The notes: a model not told the origin generated them from the letters alone. A stretch of DNA of 64,000 nt from JBLHZY01 sp047631555 (GCA_047631555.1 JBLHZY010000003.1:186001-250000); one strand, 5' to 3'; counted from the first letter of the stretch, positions 32,676-41,252 are shown. Numbers and translations are program-made.

Positions 32676-34214
32676 TTACGCCTCGGCCTCGGGCTCTTGC
32701 GTCCCCAAAACCAGCGGGACAGGGGCCGTTTTCAAATCATCAAGCGTGAGTGGATAGGTCGGCTTGGCCAAACGATAGCGTGTCACCCAAAGCAGCCGTT
32801 TTTCCGCCCGCGTTATCGCCACATAGGCCAACCGTTTCCATAGAGGAATACCCGCCTCAATCCGCCCTGCGCGGGCCGCCGCATAGAGATCAGGCGCAAA
32901 GACCTGAACATCGGGCCATTGGCTGCCTTGGGCTTTGTGAATTGTCACGGCGGCCCCATGCAAAAACGCAGCCCCCATACGGGCGGCAAAGGGGATGAAA
33001 GGCTCTTCCTCTCCTGGCATTTCGATTTTGATGATCGAGGCCGCAGAGACTTCGGGATCCTCCGCGCCAAGCACATGGATGCGTGAAAACCCCGGCTTGC
33101 GTCCCGGCTCGCGGTAAACAACTTGCGCGCCTTTGATCAAGCCGCGCGCCTCAAGATCGAGGCGTTTTTTGCGATGTTTGAGAGGCAGTTCAATGCCGTC
33201 GCAGATCAGCGGCTCACCGGGCAAAAGCGCATCCGGGGGCGCATGAAAGGCGGCGCGAAAGGCATGGATCAAGCGGATACGCGTGGCGTTGCGCCAGACC
33301 AAAACAGGCGAGCGCGCCATCAAATCGCTTTCAACCCGTTGGGAAACGATCACGCGGTCGTCCTTTGCCGCCGCCTCCTCAATCATCCGCTCAAAGCTCT
33401 CAAAACTTAGGCTCGGATCAGAGAGCGCATGGGCAAGATCAAGGATCGGGCTGTCATTTTCCTGGCGGTGAATGCGGCTCAGGATGAGCTTGCGCGGCTC
33501 GGGGAGCGTTTCAAAAACCATCGCACCGGATTGGTTGACTGGGGCAAGCTGCGCAGGATCGCCAAACAACACCAGTGTCGGAAAAATCTCCTTAAGATCA
33601 GCAAATTGCTTGGTATCGAGCATTGAGCTTTCGTCGACAAAACCGATATCAAGCGGATCGTCGCGCCGCTTCCAGCCCGTAATGAAATCCGAGCCGCGAA
33701 GGCCCGCTGTGGCCAAAGCGCCGGGGATAGATTTGTTGCCCTGATAAAAGGCAAGCGCGCGATCAAGGGCGATGTCGGTTAGGCCATCAATCTTTGGGCG
33801 CGGCCCGTTTCCGATCAGCCATTCGGCGATTTTTTCGTACTCGGGATCGTAGACGGGCGTATAAAGAATGCGGTGGATTGTCGTGGCGGGCACCCCGCGC
33901 GAGCGAAGCACTGAGGCGGCTTTGTTGGTTGGCGCGAGGATTGCCAGGGTCCGCTTTTCTTTTTTGCGCCGCCCTTCATAATCGCCCGATATCACATCAA
34001 CACCGGCCTCCTCGAGCGCCTCATAAAGCCGCGCGAGCAGCATGGTTTTTCCCGAGCCAGCTTTGCCGATGACCGCAAGCGCAGAGCTCGTGCGATCACC
34101 AGCGGGGAAGGTCATGCTTTCTTCAATATCAACGCCCGCGCCACGCAGCATTTCGGCCACGCGATCAAAGGCTTCCGCCTGATCCTCAGAAAATATGATC
34201 GCTGGCAAGGACAT
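32676..34214 (-). CDS. RecD-like ATP-dependent DNA helicase (SF1)
   Basis: 512 aa. Walker A 'VIGKAGSGKTMLLARLYEAL' (near residue 50), motif Ia 'ILAPTNKAASVLRSRGV', motif II 'DIGFVDESSMLD', motif III 'TLVLFGDPAQLAPV', and a C-terminal UvrD_C_2 domain ending in 'AAVTIHKAQGSQWPDVQVFA' and 'YVAITRAEKRLLWVTRYR'. It is shorter than RecD2 and lacks the helix-hairpin-helix N-domain, so I keep the call general. A helicase role in repair is inferred. It lies directly downstream of luxI with a 61 bp gap, convergent with the TIGR02186 gene. Confidence 0.88.
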   Translation of the reverse strand: MSLPAIIFSEDQAEAFDRVAEMLRGAGVDIEESMTFPAGDRTSSALAVIGKAGSGKTMLLARLYEALEEAGVDVISGDYEGRRKKEKRTLAILAPTNKAASVLRSRGVPATTIHRILYTPVYDPEYEKIAEWLIGNGPRPKIDGLTDIALDRALAFYQGNKSIPGALATAGLRGSDFITGWKRRDDPLDIGFVDESSMLDTKQFADLKEIFPTLVLFGDPAQLAPVNQSGAMVFETLPEPRKLILSRIHRQENDSPILDLAHALSDPSLSFESFERMIEEAAAKDDRVIVSQRVESDLMARSPVLVWRNATRIRLIHAFRAAFHAPPDALLPGEPLICDGIELPLKHRKKRLDLEARGLIKGAQVVYREPGRKPGFSRIHVLGAEDPEVSAASIIKIEMPGEEEPFIPFAARMGAAFLHGAAVTIHKAQGSQWPDVQVFAPDLYAAARAGRIEAGIPLWKRLAYVAITRAEKRLLWVTRYRLAKPTYPLTLDDLKTAPVPLVLGTQEPEAEA

Positions 34215-34275
34215 GGCGCCAACTTAGCCGCGCTGCGCACCAAGAGCCAGCACATGCAGCGACCTATTGCGAGAA

Positions 34276-34926
34276 TTAGGCGGTTTGCAAAAGCGCCTCG
34301 TCTGCGCGATACGGCGTTGTGCGGCCGAGCGATTGCGCAAACCATGCAGCGGAGACTTCGCGCGAAATGCCAACCCGCGCCAGTACGCGCGGCCATGCAT
34401 CTGCATCCATTTCCCAAAGGCCGACGCCGATTTCTGCATCGCCCTCGCCTTTGCGCCCCAAAACATCGGGTTGCAGCCCCATAAGGCGATAAATCCGCTC
34501 CATCCGCGGATCAAAAACCCCAACAAAATGGCGCAGATGGAAACGCGCCATGACCTCGCCTGCGCCAAGCGTTAGCCCGGCAGAAACGCGGCGATCTGCA
34601 TTTGGCGCAAGGCAAAAACGGGTACATTCCCAAATGAGCGGGCTTTCAATGCGCACACCATCGGTCAGATGGGCAAAATGATCGTTTACCATCGTGCGCC
34701 CAACGGTAGGCAAAAAGCGCATCGAGCCGCCGTGGCTTCCATCTGCGTTTTCCCAGATCACATATAGTGGGTTCATCGCATCATATTCGTCGCGCTCATG
34801 ACCGGAGGAATTTACCTGCACTTCCCAACCGAGCCGATACTTAAATTGAGCGGCGCGATCACGAAACATGGTGTCGGCGAGACGGGAAAATTGGGCCAAA
34901 TCGTTGGCATAGAGGTAACGCAGCAT
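34276..34926 (-). CDS. Acyl-homoserine-lactone synthase (LuxI family)
   Basis: 216 aa. The invariant LuxI residues can be placed: R and F in 'MFRDRAAQFKYRLGWEV' (the R-x-x-x-F-x-x-R-x-x-W block), D-E-Y-D in 'ERDEYDAMNP', the R in 'GSMRFLPT', F in 'VNDHF', and E and R in 'WECTRFCL'. It makes an AHL signal from SAM and an acyl-ACP. The chain length cannot be read from the sequence. ATG at 34926 has CAGGAG six bases upstream; a longer frame begins ten codons earlier without an RBS. It follows luxR on the same strand after 172 bp. Confidence 0.92.
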   Translation of the reverse strand: MLRYLYANDLAQFSRLADTMFRDRAAQFKYRLGWEVQVNSSGHERDEYDAMNPLYVIWENADGSHGGSMRFLPTVGRTMVNDHFAHLTDGVRIESPLIWECTRFCLAPNADRRVSAGLTLGAGEVMARFHLRHFVGVFDPRMERIYRLMGLQPDVLGRKGEGDAEIGVGLWEMDADAWPRVLARVGISREVSAAWFAQSLGRTTPYRADEALLQTA

Positions 34927-35098
34927 TGGGAACTCCTGGACTATCCATTTGCCCAAAGCTACGCGCGCTATGGTTAACGTTGGCTTTTTGGAACTTTACG
35001 CAGCAATTTTCTTGCGGTTAAGTCGCGCCCACCACTCAAAATTTATCCATATATATGAGATAGTTAGCTCAAGCGAGCGTTGCGCAACGGGGCGTTGC
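34927..35098 (-). promoter_or_regulatory. luxR-luxI intergenic region with 12-bp palindrome
   Basis: The 172 bp hold a perfect dyad CGTTGCGCAACG at 35078-35089, ten bases beyond the luxR stop, next to a GCTC-AAGC-GAGC hairpin (35067-35078). No T-run follows on the minus strand, so these are not a standard terminator. An AT-rich TATATATG block (about 35049-35056) could be the luxI -10. The dyad is too far upstream to be a typical lux box. Confidence 0.35.
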
Positions 35099-35809
35099 TT
35101 AGACAATGATCAGGCCCTGGCTTAAGGCGCGCGCAACGGCGTGAGTTGTATTTACAGCGCCCAATTTATGGCGTGCGGCCTCAATATAGACTCGCAAAGT
35201 ATGCTCTGAAATGCTCATCAAATCGGCCGCTTGGGCCCGGCTGAGCCCCTTGGCAAGCTGTGTCATCGCATTTAATTCTCGTGGCGAAAGCGAAGGCGAT
35301 TGAACGGTAACACTGGCCACAAATTCCAGCGCTCGTTTGTTGAACTCATACGCAATAATGATCAGTGCTTGCGAATGTTTGGCGGCGAAGGTCTCCCATT
35401 CTTCGTCGGTGCAGGAATGGTTGGCGGTAAACAGAGCGAATTGGCCCGACGGGCCGCGAATAGGGATTGTGAGCCCTTGGTTGCCGACACCATATTCAAT
35501 CGCATCATTAAAAAAGGCGCGAGAGGCTTTTGGCGTCCAATCCAGTTGTTTCCACTCGACAGGATGAAACCGCTGAAAACAGCCAAAGATCACCGGATCC
35601 ATCCGCAGGTAGTCCTGCTCAAGGTAGCGATCGACCCACTCAGTTGAATATGTTCCAGCGCCGAAGCGTTCGCCGACAGAATTTACCCAGTGATAGACAA
35701 TATGCGTTATGCCGAGATGATCGCGTAGCGCCTCGGTTGCGCCCTGAAGATCTTCAAGCGCTTCTGCCTGCTGAACGCAGGTAATGATCTGATCCAGCTC
35801 CGCTTCCAT
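35099..35809 (-). CDS. LuxR-family AHL-responsive transcription regulator
   Basis: 236 aa. The N-terminal autoinducer-binding domain shows the ligand-pocket pattern 'YHWVNSVGERFGAGTYSTEWVDRYLEQDYLRMDPV' (Trp, Tyr, Asp, Pro positions). The C-terminal 65 residues are the LuxR helix-turn-helix ('LSPRELNAMTQLAKGLSRAQAADLMSISEHTLRVYIEAARHKLGAVN'). It is expected to sense the AHL made by the adjacent LuxI. ATG at 35809 gives the family's normal length; a longer frame to 35923 has no family match. The start lies inside the small upstream ORF, so coupling is likely. Confidence 0.92.
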   Translation of the reverse strand: MEAELDQIITCVQQAEALEDLQGATEALRDHLGITHIVYHWVNSVGERFGAGTYSTEWVDRYLEQDYLRMDPVIFGCFQRFHPVEWKQLDWTPKASRAFFNDAIEYGVGNQGLTIPIRGPSGQFALFTANHSCTDEEWETFAAKHSQALIIIAYEFNKRALEFVASVTVQSPSLSPRELNAMTQLAKGLSRAQAADLMSISEHTLRVYIEAARHKLGAVNTTHAVARALSQGLIIV

Positions 35810-35969
35810 TCCTAGACACCGCTTGCGGTGTACGTCCCTCCATATTTGCGAGCTCTGTCGCTGCGACAAGCTGCGCATCGGCCAACTGCTCCGAAAGAAC
35901 GGGCAGTCCGTTGCTATCGGCAAACGATTTAAGGTCGCTCAGAACATCGAGTATCCAATCGTAATGCAT
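35754..35969 (-). CDS. Small hypothetical protein upstream of luxR (overlapping)
   Basis: 71 aa beginning 'MHYDWILDVLSDLKSFADSNG', an acidic amphipathic helix-rich sequence. The first ~45 residues look like real coding sequence, and I believe similar short proteins occur in rhodobacterial relatives; this is memory only. CCGGGGATAAC precedes the ATG. The last ~18 codons run in another frame through the start of luxR (56 bp overlap) and look less protein-like, so the ancestral stop may have been lost. It probably couples translation to luxR or is a short regulator. The function is unknown. Confidence 0.6.
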   Translation of the reverse strand: MHYDWILDVLSDLKSFADSNGLPVLSEQLADAQLVAATELANMEGRTPQAVSRNGSGAGSDHYLRSAGRSA

Positions 35970-36050
35970 GTTATCCCCGGAAGTTGCTGGAAGTGAAGTA
36001 GAAACACAACCATAGCCTGTATATTCGCCCTATATATTCGCGTTTTTCAC

Positions 36051-36068
36051 CTCCCCATAAATGGGGAG
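36051..36068 (-). promoter_or_regulatory. Lux-box-like dyad upstream of the luxR locus
   Basis: CTCCCCATAAATGGGGAG is a perfect 8-2-8 inverted repeat of 18 bp. On the minus strand it lies about 26 bp upstream of a TATATA -10 candidate (36036-36031), so it would be centred near -40, the normal place for a LuxR-type activator site. The binding protein is inferred to be the neighbouring LuxR. Confidence 0.5.
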
Positions 36069-36203
36069 TGGCCTAAATTTAAGTATTTGATTGGAATAGA
36101 GCGGAGCGCTTGAGCATCTCAAAACTTGACCATTTGGATGATTCGCTCGCTTGGTGAGAGAATGCCCAACTCAACCTATGGATGAGTCCCCGTTCTGCTC
36201 AGC

Positions 36204-36234
36204 AAAAAGCCGCCCCCAATAGGAGCGGCTTTTT
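36204..36234 (-). terminator. Bidirectional intrinsic terminator after ccr
   Basis: AAAAAGCCGC (36204-36213) pairs with GCGGCTTTTT (36225-36234) with an inner CC/GG pair. On the minus strand it lies 29 bp beyond the ccr stop with a T-run, and it separates ccr from the luxR promoter. Confidence 0.88.
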
Positions 36235-36262
36235 CAGATTTTCACAAGGTAGAAAGTGCGGG

Positions 36263-37549
36263 TTATTTACCGGCTTCAAGCACATCCTCAAGAGTGCGCA
36301 GCCCGGTTGTTGGGGCCTGAACCAGCACCGACATATTGCCTGGCTTATGTTCGTTGCGCAGCATTTTCATATGCGCATCAGGAATTTCCGACCATGGGAA
36401 AACCTCGGACATGCAAGGATCAATGCGCCGCTCGATCATCATCCGGTTGGCCGAAGCCGCTTGTTTGAGATGCGCAAAGTGCGAGCCTTGAATGCGCTTT
36501 TGGTGCATCCAGAGGTAGCGCACATCAAAGGTACAGTTAAAGCCCGATGTCCCGGCGCAGATCACGATCATGCCGCCCTTTTTACAAACGAAGGTCGATA
36601 CCGGGAAAGTCGCTTCGCCGGGGTGTTCAAACACCATATCGACGTTGTTGCCCTTGCCAGTGATATCCCAGATCGCCTTGCCAAATTTGCGGGTCTCTTT
36701 GAACCATTCGGCATATTCGGGCGTGTTCACTGTTGGCAATTGGCCCCAGCATTTGAAATCTTTGCGGTTGATCACGCCTTTGGCGCCAAGATCCATCACA
36801 AATTCGCGCTTATCTTCATCCGAGATCACGCCAATCGCATTTGCGCCGGCGGCATTGATCAGCTGGATTGCAAAGGAGCCAAGGCCGCCAGATGCGCCCC
36901 AAACCAGAACGTTTTGGCCGGGTTTCAGATCATGTGGCGCGTGGCCAAAGAGCATCCGGTAAGCAGTTGCCAATGTGAGCGTATAGCAGGCGCTTTCTTC
37001 CCAAGTCAGGTGCTTGGGGCGCGGCAAAAGCTGTTGGGCTTGAACGCGGGTAAACTGGGCAAAAGAGCCGTCCGGCGTCTCATAACCCCAGATGCGTTGG
37101 GAGGGCGAGAACATAGGATCGCCGCCGTTACATTCTTCGTCGTCGCCATCGTCTTGGTTGCAGTGGATCACAACCTCATCGCCGACTTTCCAGCTTTTGA
37201 CCTTATCGCCAACGGCCCAAACGATGCCCGAAGCATCCGAACCCGCGATGTGATAATCTGCGCCATGCCCATCAAACGGGCTGATCGGAACACCAAGCCC
37301 GGCCCAAACGCCGTTGTAATTCACACCAGCAGCCATAACGAGCACGAGAACTTCGTGGCTGTCCAAAACGGGCGTATCTACGACCTCGACCTGAAAGCTT
37401 TTGTCAGGCTCGCCGTGGCGCTCGCGGCGGATCGCCCAAGCGTACATGCTCTTTGGCACGTAGCCCATGGGAGGGATCTCGCCCAGTTCATAGAGGTCTT
37501 TCTCGGGTGCGTCATATGCTGCAACGCCGGGTGCGATAACCGAAGCCAT
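36263..37549 (-). CDS. ccr: Crotonyl-CoA carboxylase/reductase
   Basis: 428 aa, the standard length. It reductively carboxylates crotonyl-CoA with NADPH and CO2 to (2S)-ethylmalonyl-CoA, the signature step of the ethylmalonyl-CoA pathway for acetyl-CoA assimilation. Zinc-less MDR fold: N-terminal 'MGYVPKSMYAWAIRRERHGEP', 'GADYHIAGSDASGIVWAVGD', and the NADPH-binding 'VLVWGASGGLGSFAIQLINAAGANAIGV'. 'HPGEATFPVSTFVCKKGGMIVICAGTSGFNCTFDVRYLWMHQKRIQGSHFAH' is diagnostic for Ccr rather than ordinary alcohol dehydrogenases. Its own terminator follows, and direct repeats sit in its promoter. Ecm lies 1.7 kb away. Confidence 0.96.
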   Translation of the reverse strand: MASVIAPGVAAYDAPEKDLYELGEIPPMGYVPKSMYAWAIRRERHGEPDKSFQVEVVDTPVLDSHEVLVLVMAAGVNYNGVWAGLGVPISPFDGHGADYHIAGSDASGIVWAVGDKVKSWKVGDEVVIHCNQDDGDDEECNGGDPMFSPSQRIWGYETPDGSFAQFTRVQAQQLLPRPKHLTWEESACYTLTLATAYRMLFGHAPHDLKPGQNVLVWGASGGLGSFAIQLINAAGANAIGVISDEDKREFVMDLGAKGVINRKDFKCWGQLPTVNTPEYAEWFKETRKFGKAIWDITGKGNNVDMVFEHPGEATFPVSTFVCKKGGMIVICAGTSGFNCTFDVRYLWMHQKRIQGSHFAHLKQAASANRMMIERRIDPCMSEVFPWSEIPDAHMKMLRNEHKPGNMSVLVQAPTTGLRTLEDVLEAGK

Positions 37550-37612
37550 GTCATATCCTTTTTGCTGCGCCGCAGAATCGGCGCTGTTATGCTGATGAAA
37601 TAACTTTCGCCG

Positions 37613-37648
37613 CGCAATTTTGCAACCCGCGAGCCCGCAATTTTGTAA
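37613..37648 (-). promoter_or_regulatory. Tandem 13-bp repeats at the ccr promoter
   Basis: CGCAATTTTGCAA (37613-37625) and CGCAATTTTGTAA (37636-37648) differ at one base and start 23 bp apart. On the minus strand they follow a TATATAAT -10 candidate, which places them around or after the transcription start, as expected for repressor operators. They contain TTGCAAAA-type half-sites like those bound by RamB/PccR short-chain acyl-CoA regulators. That assignment is a guess. Confidence 0.45.
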
Positions 37649-37723
37649 TTATATAACCGAGCAAGTGCAGAAAATACGCAACGTCAAGGGGGTTGCTCAG
37701 GCAATAGGCCCGGTCTAAAGGCT

Positions 37724-39076
37724 TTAACCCTGAGGCATCAGATGTGCGATCGAGGTTGCATAATACTGAAGAATTGCGCGCTCATTCGGGTTGATTTCGG
37801 CCTTGCCGCCCTCAAGCGTAATCAATTTTCGCAGTTGAAGCAGGGCAATTCCATGCTCAACCATTTGCTCGGCTGTTTCAAATTGGCCCGTCTCGCCCAA
37901 AGGGGCCGCCTTGATAAGCGCTTTGCAGCGCGCTGTGAGGTCTTTCAGCGTTTGCGCGCCGCCCGCCTCAAGCAGCGCATAAGCCACAAGCGGCACAGGC
38001 AAGATCGGCACAACGCGCGCCACGCGGCCCATCAGATCGGCGCCAACCGCCTCAGTATCCATCCCCTCGCCCAGCATCTCGCGCAACGAGATTGGCGCGC
38101 CAAAGGCCACAGCCGCCGTGCCAACAGGCACCAGCTTGCGCCGCAGCTTTTGCCAAAAGCGCAGCCCAATATAATGCAACACAACCCAGAACCGGACCCG
38201 AAAGCGCCGCGTTCCTTCGCTATCAGCCTGAATAAGCAAACGATCCTCAATCACGCGATCATAGTTCAGCCCAACGGGTACAAAGATAACATCCCGCCCC
38301 TCGGCCCCTTCCAGCCCATCAATGATGTAGCTCAGCAGTCCAAGCCGCGCAGCTTGCGGCCCGCCGGTCAGACTTAGCCCGCCTTCGGGGAAGATCGCTT
38401 GGGTCAGCCCGCCTTCGGTCGCCATCTGCACATAGCGCGCGAGCACACGGCGATAGAGGAGATCAGGCGCTTTGCGGCGGATAAAATACGCCCCCATTGA
38501 GCGGATCAGCCAGCTGAGCGGCCAATGACGCGCCCATTCGCCGACCGCATAGGCAAGCGCCGATCGCTTGGCCGCGAGATAGGTCACCAGAAGGTAATCC
38601 ATGTTCGAGCGGTGATTCATTACAAAGATTACTGCGTCTTCTGACTGAACGCCCTGAAGCTCAGGCTCAATCGGCACTTCGACATTGTAAAAGCTGCGCG
38701 CCAGCCATTTGGAAAGCCGCGTGCCAAAGCTAAAGTAAGCGGTGGCGCTAAAGCCGGGCACAATCTCGCGGGCATATTTGCGGGCGCGCTGAAAAGCGAC
38801 ATCCTCGCGCTCGCCGCTCTCAAGGGCATGTTCGGCAATGGCGCGCGCGACTTGGGGATCATAGGAAAGGCGCTGGATCATATCATGACGGCGCGCGAGC
38901 TTAAACGGAGAGATTGGGCGCTCGAGCCGAGTATTGAGCTGCGCAACCGCGCGTTCAAGGCGGCGGCGGAAAAACCAGCGTACCGATGGGAAGAGAAAAT
39001 GCGATGCAAAAGTGACCGCTGCGAAAAGCAGGATCAGCACGAATTGCCAAAGAGGGAGTTCAATCACTTGGCCCAT
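37724..39076 (-). CDS. Glycerol-3-phosphate/1-acylglycerol-3-phosphate acyltransferase (PlsB/PlsC-like)
   Basis: 450 aa. An N-terminal membrane helix ('LWQFVLILLFAAVTFASHFLF') is followed by an acyltransferase domain. It has HX4D motif 'NHRSNMD', 'RSMGAYFIRRK', the third motif 'IFPEGGLSLTG', and 'VPVGLNYDRVIED'. The pattern N-H-R-S-x-x-D and the RR..AP motif fit the glycerol-3-phosphate-accepting PlsB group better than PlsC. It lies between ccr and ecm on the ccr strand. ATG at 39076 gives a protein beginning at its membrane helix; the longer frame upstream looks non-coding. It acts in phospholipid synthesis at the membrane. Confidence 0.85.
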   Translation of the reverse strand: MGQVIELPLWQFVLILLFAAVTFASHFLFPSVRWFFRRRLERAVAQLNTRLERPISPFKLARRHDMIQRLSYDPQVARAIAEHALESGEREDVAFQRARKYAREIVPGFSATAYFSFGTRLSKWLARSFYNVEVPIEPELQGVQSEDAVIFVMNHRSNMDYLLVTYLAAKRSALAYAVGEWARHWPLSWLIRSMGAYFIRRKAPDLLYRRVLARYVQMATEGGLTQAIFPEGGLSLTGGPQAARLGLLSYIIDGLEGAEGRDVIFVPVGLNYDRVIEDRLLIQADSEGTRRFRVRFWVVLHYIGLRFWQKLRRKLVPVGTAAVAFGAPISLREMLGEGMDTEAVGADLMGRVARVVPILPVPLVAYALLEAGGAQTLKDLTARCKALIKAAPLGETGQFETAEQMVEHGIALLQLRKLITLEGGKAEINPNERAILQYYATSIAHLMPQG

Positions 39077-39284
39077 AATGTCACCCTGCCCTGAGTTGCC
39101 CTTCAGGTAAATCCCGAACGAAGCGCCGAAATTGGGCGCAAAGCGCATAACAGATGCGCCAAAGGTCGTAATTCCGAAACGTTACAAGGGATGCCGCATT
39201 GCAGCGAATTGACACCGCCATAAAATTCCCCGAAAACGGGAGCCGACGCAAGATTATTGCCCAACCGATTCAAAGAGGCCCGTT

Positions 39285-41252
39285 ATGACCGATGTGAAAA
39301 AAGATCGCCCTTGGCTGTTTCGCACCTATGCAGGGCACTCGACCGCCTCGGCCTCTAACGCGCTTTATCGCGGCAATCTTGCCAAAGGGCAGACGGGCCT
39401 TTCGGTCGCTTTCGATCTGCCGACCCAAACCGGCTATGACAGCGATCATGAGCTGGCGCGCGGGGAAGTTGGCAAAGTTGGCGTTCCGGTTTCGCATCTT
39501 GGCGATATGCGTGCGCTGTTCAAAGATATCCCGCTTGAGAAAATGAACACGTCAATGACGATCAACGCCACGGCCCCTTGGTTGCTCGCGCTTTATATCG
39601 CGGCCGCCGAAGAGCAAGGGGCGGATATTTCGGCTCTGCAAGGCACGGTTCAAAACGACATCATCAAGGAATACCTCTCGCGCGGCACCTATATTTGCCC
39701 GCCCAAGCCAAGCCTGCGGATGATTACGGATGTTGCCGCCTATACGCGCGAACATCTGCCCAAATGGAACCCGATGAATGTCTGTTCCTATCACCTGCAA
39801 GAGGCCGGCGCGACGCCCGAGCAAGAGCTCGCCTATGCGCTGGCGACTGCCACTGCTGTGCTTGATGATCTCAAAGGCAAAGTTGCCGAAAAGGACTTCC
39901 CCGAAATGGTCGGGCGGATTTCCTTCTTTGTGAATGCAGGCATCCGCTTTGTAACTGAGCTGTGCAAAATGCGTGCCTTTGTTGAGCTGTGGGATGAGAT
40001 CACGCTTGAGCGCTATGGCGTGCAGGATCCAAAATTCCGCCGCTTTCGTTATGGTGTTCAGGTCAATTCGCTTGGCCTGACCGAACAACAGCCAGAGAAT
40101 AACGTCTACCGTATCCTCATTGAAATGCTCGCTGTGACGCTCAGCAAAAACGCCCGTGCGCGCGCCGTTCAATTGCCCGCTTGGAACGAGGCACTCGGCT
40201 TGCCGCGCCCATTTGATCAGCAATGGTCGCTGCGGATGCAACAGATCCTCGCGTATGAGACGGACCTTCTGGAATATGACGATCTCTTCGATGGCAACCC
40301 GGCGATTGATCGCAAAGTGAATGCGCTTAAAGCGGGCGCGCGAGCTGAGCTGGATACGCTTGACGGCATGGGCGGCGCGATCTCGGCGATTGAGTATATG
40401 AAATCGCGCCTGGTCGAGGCCAATGCAGAACGCATCACCAAGATTGAGGGCGGCGAAACTACAGTCGTCGGGGTGAACCGCTGGGTCGAGGCAGAACCCT
40501 CCCCGCTCACAACTGGGGACGGCTCAATCATGGAGTCCGATCCAGAGGCCGAAGCCGATCAAATCGCCCGCCTTGAGGCTTGGCGCGCAAGCCGCGATGA
40601 GGCTGCCGTTCAGGCCGCACTTGGGCGCCTTCGCGATGCGGCGCAATCAGGAACCAATGTTATGCATGCCTCGATTGAGGCGGCTAAAGCGGGCGCCACG
40701 ACGGGCGAATGGGGCGATGTTGTGCGCGCGGCTTTCGGGCTTTATCGCGGCCCAACTGGCGTTGCCGCCTCCCCATCCAACCGCACCGAAGGCTTGGACG
40801 AAATTCGCGATGCCGTTGCTGCGGCCTCGTCCAAACTGGGGCGCAAACTCAAATTCCTCGTAGGAAAACCAGGTCTTGATGGCCACTCAAACGGGGCCGA
40901 GCAAATCGCCGCCCGCGCGCGCGATTGCGGCATGGATATCTCTTATGAAGGCATCCGCCTCACTCCCGCTGAAATCGTCGCAGCTGCCCTTGCCGATGAA
41001 GCGCATGTTGTTGGTCTTTCGATCCTTTCGGGCTCGCACGTCCCGCTTATTGAGGAACTGATGGAGCGGATGAAAGAGGCAGGCCTTAGCCAAATTCCAG
41101 TGGTCGTAGGCGGCATCATCCCCGAAGCCGACGCAGAGCGGTTGCGCGCCATGGGCGTTGCGCGCGTCTATACGCCCAAGGATTTTGAACTCAACCGGAT
41201 CATGTTTGATATCGTTGCGCTGGTTGATCCAAAGGCTGAAGCGGCCGAATAA
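39285..41252 (+). CDS. ecm: Ethylmalonyl-CoA mutase (coenzyme B12-dependent)
   Basis: 655 aa, shorter than methylmalonyl-CoA mutase and matching Ecm/MeaA. The catalytic TIM barrel runs from 'RTYAGHSTASASNALYRGNLAKGQTGLSVAFDLPTQTGYDSDH' to ~550. The C-terminal cobalamin domain carries D-x-H-x-x-G as 'KPGLDGHSNGAEQI', then 'VVGLSILSGSHVPLIEELMERMKEAG' and 'VVVGGIIPEADAERLRAMG'. It rearranges (2R)-ethylmalonyl-CoA to (2S)-methylsuccinyl-CoA. The location near ccr fixes the substrate choice over methylmalonyl-CoA. The upstream region of ~208 bp is shared with the divergent acyltransferase. A short dispersed repeat follows the stop. Confidence 0.94.
   Translation: MTDVKKDRPWLFRTYAGHSTASASNALYRGNLAKGQTGLSVAFDLPTQTGYDSDHELARGEVGKVGVPVSHLGDMRALFKDIPLEKMNTSMTINATAPWLLALYIAAAEEQGADISALQGTVQNDIIKEYLSRGTYICPPKPSLRMITDVAAYTREHLPKWNPMNVCSYHLQEAGATPEQELAYALATATAVLDDLKGKVAEKDFPEMVGRISFFVNAGIRFVTELCKMRAFVELWDEITLERYGVQDPKFRRFRYGVQVNSLGLTEQQPENNVYRILIEMLAVTLSKNARARAVQLPAWNEALGLPRPFDQQWSLRMQQILAYETDLLEYDDLFDGNPAIDRKVNALKAGARAELDTLDGMGGAISAIEYMKSRLVEANAERITKIEGGETTVVGVNRWVEAEPSPLTTGDGSIMESDPEAEADQIARLEAWRASRDEAAVQAALGRLRDAAQSGTNVMHASIEAAKAGATTGEWGDVVRAAFGLYRGPTGVAASPSNRTEGLDEIRDAVAAASSKLGRKLKFLVGKPGLDGHSNGAEQIAARARDCGMDISYEGIRLTPAEIVAAALADEAHVVGLSILSGSHVPLIEELMERMKEAGLSQIPVVVGGIIPEADAERLRAMGVARVYTPKDFELNRIMFDIVALVDPKAEAAE

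Noticed and set aside
35060..35098. Hairpins after luxR as a Rho-independent terminator
   Set aside because: GCAACG repeats can fold, but no T-run follows on the minus strand and the stems overlap each other.
36182..37603. A 473-codon open frame on the plus strand, antisense to ccr
   Set aside because: It mirrors the codon bias of ccr, has no family resemblance and no RBS; ccr is certain. Similar long antisense frames over dut/coaBC (4866-6218), sucC (58568-59791) and sucA (60752-63145) fail for the same reason.
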